From: Podospora pseudoanserina
Taxonomy: Eukaryota > Ascomycota > Sordariomycetes > Sordariales > Podosporaceae
Direction: 5' to 3'
NCBI RefSeq assembly: GCF_035222485.1
Contig: NC_085920.1
Location: 1,922,001 to 1,986,000 of the forward strand
DNA: 64,000 nt
Every line of letters starts with the position of its first letter. The stretch's first letter is position 1. Made by a program: the position numbers and the translations under genes. The notes beneath the pieces were generated by a model that was given only the letters and a program-made list of their open reading frames with translations, searched no databases and was not told the origin of the DNA. Positions 56,580-64,000 of the stretch are shown here, one piece after another.

Positions 56580-59498
56580 GGGGTGACGGAGGCAGGAGAA
56601 GGCTGACAGACTGGAGGGAGAGGTGTCCTGAACTGGGATGGGTAACATCAAGGCTGGGCCTTGATGGATGTGTGTTATTTGCTGTGGTTTTATGTTTTGC
56701 TTCTTGTTGGTAGGCAGGGATCTGAATCCATGCTCAACATGCCTCCAGGGCAAATCGAACGGTGATTAATGGGCCTCTAGGAGGATGGTGTGGGGCTTGA
56801 ATTGGATCATGGCAGGATAATTTTGCAATTTCACCTTTGACAATAATGCAAGTAACATGGGCGAGTCAACAAGAACCAGATGGTTGAATATGGTCTCCAC
56901 TGTCACGAATTGCCATGTCCTGTCTGACCAAGTGCCAAACATGCCGATATTCACAGGTTCAGCGAGCCGCCGGTTGGATTGACAGCATGTATAGGGTATC
57001 CATGCCTTGACGTCTAAATACACTGCATCACATCATCGCTCAAGAAAGCAGAACACAACACTGGTGCTAATAAAGCTTCTGAATTATTGAGCATCCGTCT
57101 AGCCACTCCCACTTGCCACATCGTTATAATGTTCCAATCTGCCACCGTCTCCGTCGCCCATGGTCCACCGTTTCCTCAAGCCCTTCTACTCTTGAACACG
57201 GCCTTGCTGTCACCTGTGAAAGTCTCGTGCAGACCAAAGAGTTCCTTGCCACGTACGAGTTGCATAAGCTGGCATTCCCCTGATGTCACACGGACAAGAT
57301 TCTCGGGCATGGAATTCTGTTCTAAACACACAAGTCCGCGGCATGTTCCGGTATGACGCTCCTGCTTTCCACAATGACCTGAATTTGACTCACGGGGTTG
57401 AGATGCTGCATCCGGTTGCTATTGTTATTGCTGTTGCTGCGAGCCGAAAAGGCAGTATAATCTGCAACAGAGGGGCGCCATGTAGTGATGGAGCCATAGG
57501 TGGACAGGTCTGGGACTGTTCTCCAGAAGGCGAGAAGAGCACCATTCTCAACTGGAAAAGACTGGGTCGGGTGTCTGAGGCAGCGGGATGTCCAGCCGTG
57601 ATGGGATGGTGTCCAGATTTCCACTTGGGAAGCATGACATCGCGCGCGAGCGGGAGGAAGTATTGATCATGGTCTATGTCGCGGCAGACGACGCGAGCTC
57701 TTGGCTGTGGTTGAAGTGGTGGTCGAAGTGGACGCCTGAATGCCAGCAAGGTTAGCACGCCGCCATTATTGGGGAATGGAGGGGAATCCTACCAACACGC
57801 TCGGCATTTTCACAGCTCCGCTTCATTTTGGACTGGTTGTCCGGACCCAATCCAGCCGCTTCAAACACTGTGCTGTCAGCAAAGTCTTCGCTGAAGACTC
57901 GAGCTTGGTAGGCAGATCTGGCACACCGGGAAAATCCAAGAACCAAGAAAGGGAGGAGAATGTTGAAAACATACGTACCATTGACCGTGCCGACGATGTC
58001 GAACTCACCGCCCGGCCCGACTGCTCATATTGAGCAGTCGTGGCCAGGCGGTGAGTCGATTCTCTCGGGCTCCCCCGTCAGTTGCTTGTTCTCCTGGCCA
58101 CGCGAGGCGAGCAAGAGCTGTGGTTATGAGTGGGAGAAGAAAGAGAGTGCAAGGACCTGAGAGTGAAGAGAGAGAGAGCAGATAAAAAGGAAATTCTCAG
58201 GGAACTCTGGTGGATAGACTACGTCACATGTGGACGAGCTAGAGCCAACCAGACCAGACATGATCCCCACTGCTGCTTCAAACAACTGAAAGCAGTTGCC
58301 AATCAGGCACGCCTGTGACCTCTGGCTAGGGACGGGCTAGCTTGCCTACAGTCTGGTAGGACTGTGAGCACCTGCCGTTCAAAGTCAGTGTATCTTTGAC
58401 ACCAGAACTCCGATGATACCCCGTCATCTGGTACGTTCCATGATCGTTTGATTGCGCAATCTCCCACTCCAAGGCAGCTGAGGCGGTCACCCAGAGGGAA
58501 GGTAGGCACGGGGCAGTAGCCCCGGCCTGAAACAAAGAGTCACTGTGTTTGTGTCTCTATCTGAGCAAGAGAATGTGTTGGCCATCCAGGTGAGCTGACT
58601 TCTTCTCCGCGGGCACTCCTTCCAATCATTGATGTCCCAGGTTTGTCCACCTGATTCTAGTCTCTCACCAATTGTTTCCCCAATCACAATCACCCCCTCC
58701 CCCTTCCCGCTCAACAAACAGCTCGAACCAGAACCGTCAGGCAGCAATATGCTCATACGTCCGAAGCCGCTACTGGTGCGGCTGCCACAAGCTTGAGTTC
58801 GGGAAGCGGTGGCGGTCCATGGACTGAGTTGTTTGAGAGTAGGTATGAACACTGGCGACTGCCCCGGACGGAAATACCTTGGGTGACGAGGAAGACTCGC
58901 ATCTGGAAAGATAGTGCAGTGACGAGGAGTGGCTTGGCTAGCCGAAAGCGAGCGGGATGACGCAAGCAAAAAATCAAGAGGAAAGCAGAAGGCCACGCTC
59001 GTGGAGGCGGAGATGAGAAGGCAGACAGACAAATCAGAAGAGCAAGATCAAGCTGAGGGGGGGCATGTACTGATACGATGATTAGATGTAATAATAGGAA
59101 TGATGTTTGCTTGAGGGCCAATGTGCTTTGTTTATTCCGTTTGTTTCCCATGCTATCTTATGTTCCAAAGAGCCAACTGCAATGGCATGAACGCTACATT
59201 TGTACGCCGCCGAGAAGATCTACCTGGTAGTCAAGGCACAGCTAGATCACCAGTGTACAGGGCGGGATGTGTCACTTTGATTGTTCAAAATGTGGTGCGA
59301 ATGAGATTGATTGTGGCAAAGCCCAATGACTGTTTTTAGTAAAATACTTGTACAGGTCACTCCATTTCTCGACCCCGTCTTTCAATCTTCCTCCTCAAAT
59401 CATCCCCATTCCCCTGCTCAAGCCATCTCTCCCCACCCAACCTTTGCCACTCAAGGCACCCAAACCTCTCCTCCGATGATTGCGTAGCTTCGTTGAGA
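56580..59498. other. 2.9-kb spacer, no supportable gene
   Basis: Open frames up to 181 codons occur (for example 58487-59032 minus) but are Ser/Pro/Leu-rich without family features or splice support. AGAGAG simple sequence lies at 58130-58180. Confidence 0.4.
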
Positions 59499-60020
59499 CT
59501 ACTTCGCACTGAACAAGTGCTTCGGCGACGGTGTCCTGGAACTGACGCTGGAGGTCGGGTAGCCGCCCGGACTAGTCGAAGGATTTGGAACTGTCTTTAT
59601 CTTGTTGAAGAAGCGGGAAGCCCAGACGGAACTGTTGAACAGCAATGTTAGGAGATGACAAACATTAAGGCGGAAATGCCATGGGCACAGAGAGTAGGGA
59701 AGTGACTCAATGAGGCAGCCAACATACCCTTTGAGTTTGATTGTCCGCGAAGGGGGATGATAACGTCGCTGGGTGATTGAGCCGCGCTGGGGCAATACCT
59801 GATTGTTACCGGGGGCGGTCTATGAATTGGTGATAGAGATACTGAAGGACTGGACGGGGGGCTAAGAAAAAATCGGTCAGGGATCGAAGTTGGGTAAAAG
59901 GTAGAAAAGAATGAGCCAGATCGGCAGAATGTTACTGAAAGTAAAAGGCGAGGCAGCCAGGTCGATAAGTGATTGGAATTCACCGAAAGATGGAGTGATT
60001 GTGTTGTTATTCGATGTCAT
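59499..60020 (-). CDS. Small hypothetical membrane-type protein, exon structure incomplete
   Basis: ATG 60020 gives MTSNNNTITPSFGEFQSLID and then a hydrophobic stretch, NILPIWLILFYLL, that could span a membrane, but this frame stops at FDP. Downstream a clear intron is visible: donor GTATGT at 59727, branch CTCCTAAC, acceptor CAG at 59632. It joins PPSRTIKLKG to SVWASRFFNKIKTVPNPSTS and a Ser/Pro-rich tail ending LFSAK at 59499. The link between the first exon and PPSRTIKLKG could not be resolved. A real gene is likely because of the strong intron. No family was recognised. Confidence 0.4.
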
Positions 60021-61554
60021 GATGGTTGATGTTGTGCGGAGAAGAGGAAGAATTTCCGCAGAACTTATCTTAGTAAAAGAGTCCCAAGAGGATAGGAGAG
60101 ACAGGAAAAGAGACACCCGACAGGGCAAGGTCAGAGAAGAAGGACCGGGGACGCAGTCCTGTACCTAGTACGATACGAAAGCTTATTTCCTTCCCTTCCT
60201 TCTCTGTTAATCTCGTACTTACCTCAAGCAGGCAGCAAGGTGTGGGGATGGACAAGTTCACACAGCATTGCCAGGCGAAGCGATGGCAGTCGGTCCCAGA
60301 CACTTGTTGACTCTACCCCAGTACAAGATTGCTGGCATGGTCGAACCCATCGAAGTAAAGGCAAGGCTTTCTTCGGAGGAAGTCGCCTGTGATACTGTTA
60401 ATCAAATGGAGCATACCTGCCAAAGATAGTCTCCACCCATCACCAGCTTGGATGGCACGTTCCCGTTTGTTCTTTTATTAAATTCATGTGATATATTCAG
60501 AGTTGCTCTTTTCCATTTACCTTATCAAACTTGCTTGCAGCTGCCCAACTCATGATGGCAGAGTTGCTGGAATCGAAGTTCCGTTTCAAATCAGCCGGAG
60601 TGCAATCCACGTGAATATATCTGGCACAGAGTGGGATTGTCACGAAGAGATGAGGACATGAATGATTGTATACTTTGTTCAGATCCTCCTGCTGAATGAG
60701 AATCCATCTGTTTATTTTGATGTGATATCTTGTCATGATGTAATGTTGCTATCTTGCTGCGTCGGACCCGTCAAAATTGATCACCGACACTCACACGAAA
60801 ACAACTTACCGGAAAAAGAATAATGCCTGCACAGGAAAGAACAGGTTTGGTATGAAATTTTCCCACCCAACTGCCGACCCGTAATGCATTTCGATTTTCC
60901 CTCGCCAGTTGACGTGATCTCTCATGGTACAGAGAGCCTCTCTTCACCAGATCACATAGTGACCAAAGGGAAGGAGAGTCGCAAACATTGTCTGCATCCT
61001 TTCTGAATATTCAGTTGTGAGAATACCAAGTGACCCAAAGTATTCAACTGAGATAAACCCTAGAATGATTTTTTAATTCAACTTGCCGCCAGCTCAGGTG
61101 ACAGCTTATGGACTGAAGCAGCACCCCCAAAAGAGTCACAAGGGTTACTGTACTGAACAAGAGAAAGGAAAAGAGAGAGAGTTGTGGGAAGGTCTGGGAG
61201 ATCATATACTCTTCCCAGGGCGGTCAGTGCACACTCGCAACCTTCCTCTACGCTCTCAAATCTCGCTGGGGCTGCCGATTTCGTCAGACATCCCGTCGCC
61301 GGCGCCGGTCCCGGTTGGGTCCGGAACTCTGCGGAAGCATGTCAGTCACTGCTGCCAGCAGGTCACTAGGCAACGACAATTTTGGAAATGCAATGATAAG
61401 GTGCTCATGGCTACCTAAATAATGGACTTCATGTTGGTTTTTATGGCTATATTCTCTGAACAGAGGCAGGTATCAACACTTCATGTAGACAAAGAGGTCT
61501 AACAGCTAGTGTCCTGGTCCTCTCCATCCTCTTTGTCTTCTTCATCCTCCATGC
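60021..61554. other. 1.5-kb spacer, no supportable gene
   Basis: A minus-strand frame of 79 codons (60497-60736) starts with ATG but has no recognisable features. The rest is unremarkable. Confidence 0.4.
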
Positions 61555-62711
61555 TCACTCACGGATCGCCCACGTAAGCCTTTGGATGTTTTCAGGCGTA
61601 GTTCTACAACAGCCACCGATCAAGAATGAACTCCATCCCCCCGTATCATAAGCCTCCTTGACCACCATAGCAAGCTGACGTTCCCATGATACATCCTCTG
61701 CTGTCTTCTTGGAACCCTCCCCCGATATCTCCCACTCCTTTGTCGCAGTATTGTACCGCTCTCCTTCCTTCGTGCCATCAGGATACAATACCAAACCAGG
61801 CCATTTTTCCACGACCCCCGTCGCGACCAGCTTTTCCACAGCCTTGGTAAACTGTCGAACTAGACCCTCGAGCTTGGAAACTTGAGTACAGTTGATCCCA
61901 ACAAACTGTGGCGTCTTACTTCCAAACTCTTTGCTAATCATAGCGGCTACCGCGTCTTCTACACTAGTGCCATCGGGCATTTTGTCGTCATCGCCAGGGA
62001 ACAGAACACTGATCCAGACAGGAATGTCATGGTAAAACTCGCGCGGGCCTAGCTTCACCCCCCCGCTGATGTCCGCGTTCAAAAAGCGCCTGATTGCTAG
62101 TATCTCGTCCAATCGAGGGATGGTCTCGAACGCAATGTAGGACACATCGAGCAGCAGTTTGGGGACTTGAACATAGAGGTTGTACCGCTCGCTGTGCCAA
62201 TGAAAGAGTTTATCGACGATGTCTTGGGAAGGCTCGATGTCGTAGTGGCCGGTGTACTCAGTTGAAGGTATCATCGTAGCCCCATACGGTCCAAGGCTGA
62301 GAGCGACTCGGCCACCAACCTTGCTGGCGGCCCTCCTGGCGATGGAGACAGCATCTTTGAGGAAGTGGCCTATGTTGGGGAGGGGCACACCGTTCGGCCT
62401 ACATGTAGTGGATTAGTTGGCTAGAGTGTTCACTTTAGAACGGATTAGGAAGAGCGACAAACTGACCAGTTCTCTGTCTTTGTATTCCTGAACCCATCGA
62501 TCGACACCTGGTATGTCGCGGTTGTGATGACATCTGCACCAGCTTTGGCAAACGACATCTGGCAGTCCGCCAGGGTTTGCAAGTCTGTCAAGAGAAGGTG
62601 GGAGGACCAGAGGGGCGTCGACTCGGAGAACTTGACGCCATGGATAGTTTCGAGGGTGGTTCCAAGACCACCGTCAAGGAATTTGATGGTTCTAGGATTA
62701 CGGCCCTCCAT
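61555..62711 (-). CDS. Homocysteine S-methyltransferase (Mht1/Sam4-like)
   Basis: Two exons, 62711-62467 and 62398-61555, with a 68-nt intron, give 362 residues. The start MEGRNPRTIKFLDGGLGTTL carries the D-G-G-x-G/A-T motif. AGADVITTATYQVS is the conserved second strand, and ETIPRLDEI follows. The zinc ligands are in FVGINCTQV (first Cys) and FLIGGCCRTTPENIQRL (Cys pair). The enzyme transfers a methyl group from S-methylmethionine or AdoMet to homocysteine in methionine salvage (family knowledge). ATG 62711 is the first ATG; upstream in-frame codons have none. Key motifs are all present, so the gene should be functional. Confidence 0.93.
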
Positions 62712-64000
62712 TGTTGGCGTCTGGAAACGAATCGAAATTATTCGATTCGATGATTCCCGTGAGCGCACGAGTATTTGGAATTGTTCTCCGGAGTCAGAAG
62801 GCAGACGAGATCAAGCTCAATTCGGGCTACACCATCCAATGAGCGCAGCATTCGCTCAAGCTTGCAGGATTGGTCATACCGTACAGCTCAGCGTACAGTG
62901 TGGACTTTAGAATGCACAGTGCCCTTCAGGGGTCTGATTCTGCTCTTCTAGACTTGCAACGGAACCCGGAATAACACACAGGGCAACAAACTATGCTAAC
63001 AGAGAGGATAAATCTTGATGAAGATGCCGCTCCTATTCACATAGCCCGTCATATACCGAAGCTTCTCACTATTGGAATGCATCAATCTTTAGTGCCCATG
63101 CTCAGCAGTATCCTTTCATCGATGAAACATGGCTCCCGCGGTCGGAGAATGTGGATGGGAGGAGCACCTACTTGCTCCTACCATCTAAGAGCCCACAGCA
63201 TCAGATGACGGCCTGACCTTTTGTCTGCCTAAAGTGCAGGTGGTCCCAAGTGAAACAATGTTGGACAAGTGACAGAAAGCGGGGAAACCTTTCCCAAAAA
63301 ACCATTCCCGATCTACCCAAACTCTTTCATCACAAACTACAAACCTCAAACCCAACTCCAAGAAGCTAGAGTCTTCGGACCAAGAGTGGCAATCTCAGAT
63401 TTGATCGAGGTATGTATTTTTTCCTTTGCAAACGCACAAAGCCTTTACCTTTGTCCGTAGCCTAACATCTCGTCAAAACAGATGTCCAGTTGCCTGGTAC
63501 ACTCTTTCGACGTTTCTCTCCCCACCATGTCTACAAGATTCTTCCCGTTGTCTTCCCTTCATCTATCTCCGCCTCTGTCATTCTTCCCTTGATGGAGATG
63601 CCACTGGTGGTTCACCGCCACACAACATTGACGACCCCGATGCCCTGGCAGGATTTCGAGCCCATTGGTTTCCACCCCGACGGTCTTCCACGGGGCGTGA
63701 CAAGCAGTCTGGGAAGCCATTCGCCAACGGGGACATATCCGGAGGTTCTTTCGCTTGGTGGCAGCAGCGATAATGGCTGGACCATCAGACATCTTCACAC
63801 CTTCCATCACCTCCCGTGCCACCAAGCCATCGGCTGCTTCCTCGAAACCCGCCAACGATAGCTCCGATGACGAGGTTGACAACAGGGAGTTCGCGATCAA
63901 GAAGATTGGCTTAGCATTGAAAAACAGAAGTAGATTTTAAATTGACGTGTTCGACCAAACAATCAAGGCGACTGGTCTGGAATAGGAAAGCAGAAATGAG
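62712..64000. other. Right-edge region, possible partial gene
   Basis: Between 63770 and 63940 both strands look coding-like. Plus gives MAGPSDIFTPSITSRATKPS... ending KIGLALKNRSRF, and minus gives LLSTSSSELSLAGFEEAADG. A gene crossing or near the right edge is possible but could not be resolved. Nothing else is seen. Confidence 0.3.

Noticed and set aside
58487-59151. 181-codon and 132-codon minus-strand frames
   Set aside because: Ser/Leu/Pro-rich composition in two overlapping frames and no recognisable domain; likely chance.
60497-60736. 79-codon minus-strand frame with ATG start
   Set aside because: No homologous feature, no splice support and no conserved motif; too short to call.

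Overview
The window looks like nuclear DNA of a filamentous ascomycete (Pezizomycotina, most likely Sordariomycetes; inference). The signs are short introns of about 50-70 nt with GTRNGT donors, CTAAC-like branch points and YAG acceptors, two HET-domain loci, a dal5-type permease, an RCK2-type kinase, and tRNA genes standing alone, one with an intron. Gene density is low. About a dozen genes look whole, separated by long AT- or CT-rich spacers, and an unusually large share of the remaining loci look decayed.

Left part (1-21 kb). A truncated short-chain dehydrogenase (SDR) leaves the left edge. A 232-bp fold-back MITE with a 5-bp target duplication follows. Then come an RCK2-like Ser/Thr kinase whose reading frame continues 69 codons past a UAG stop, a Ser/Thr-rich protein of unknown function with a repeated GxLxxILGRR motif, a small secreted six-cysteine protein, and a decayed zinc-finger-like gene. 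An SDR and a six-exon allantoate-type MFS permease converge tail to tail at 12.3-15.0 kb. Beyond them lie a probable nuclear protein, a relic gene, an intact HGSNAT/DUF1624-type membrane acyltransferase (18.4-20.0 kb), and a four-exon gene of unknown function (20.3-21.2 kb).

Middle (21.8-40 kb). This part holds a decayed HET-domain gene, tRNA-Lys(UUU), a SCOC/Slo1-type short coiled-coil protein, an intron-bearing tRNA-Leu(UAA), an alkaline ceramidase and a probable solo LTR. A run of three decayed genes follows: a HET protein, a CYP52-like P450 and a helical-repeat protein.

Right part (40.7-64 kb). Three small genes of unknown function on the plus strand share a 55-bp near-identical non-coding segment. 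After them come an MFS sugar/lactose-type transporter, an enoyl-CoA hydratase family protein in tandem with an L-type amino-acid permease, two small MC...CxxC proteins, one incompletely resolved small gene, and a homocysteine S-methyltransferase.

The intact genes are mostly metabolite transporters and their likely enzymes (sugar, amino acid, allantoate-type, methionine salvage, sphingolipid). The accessory genes (HET, P450, Cys-rich secreted proteins) are mostly damaged or lineage-specific. Exon borders were read by eye from splice consensus and reading frame, without transcripts or database searches.
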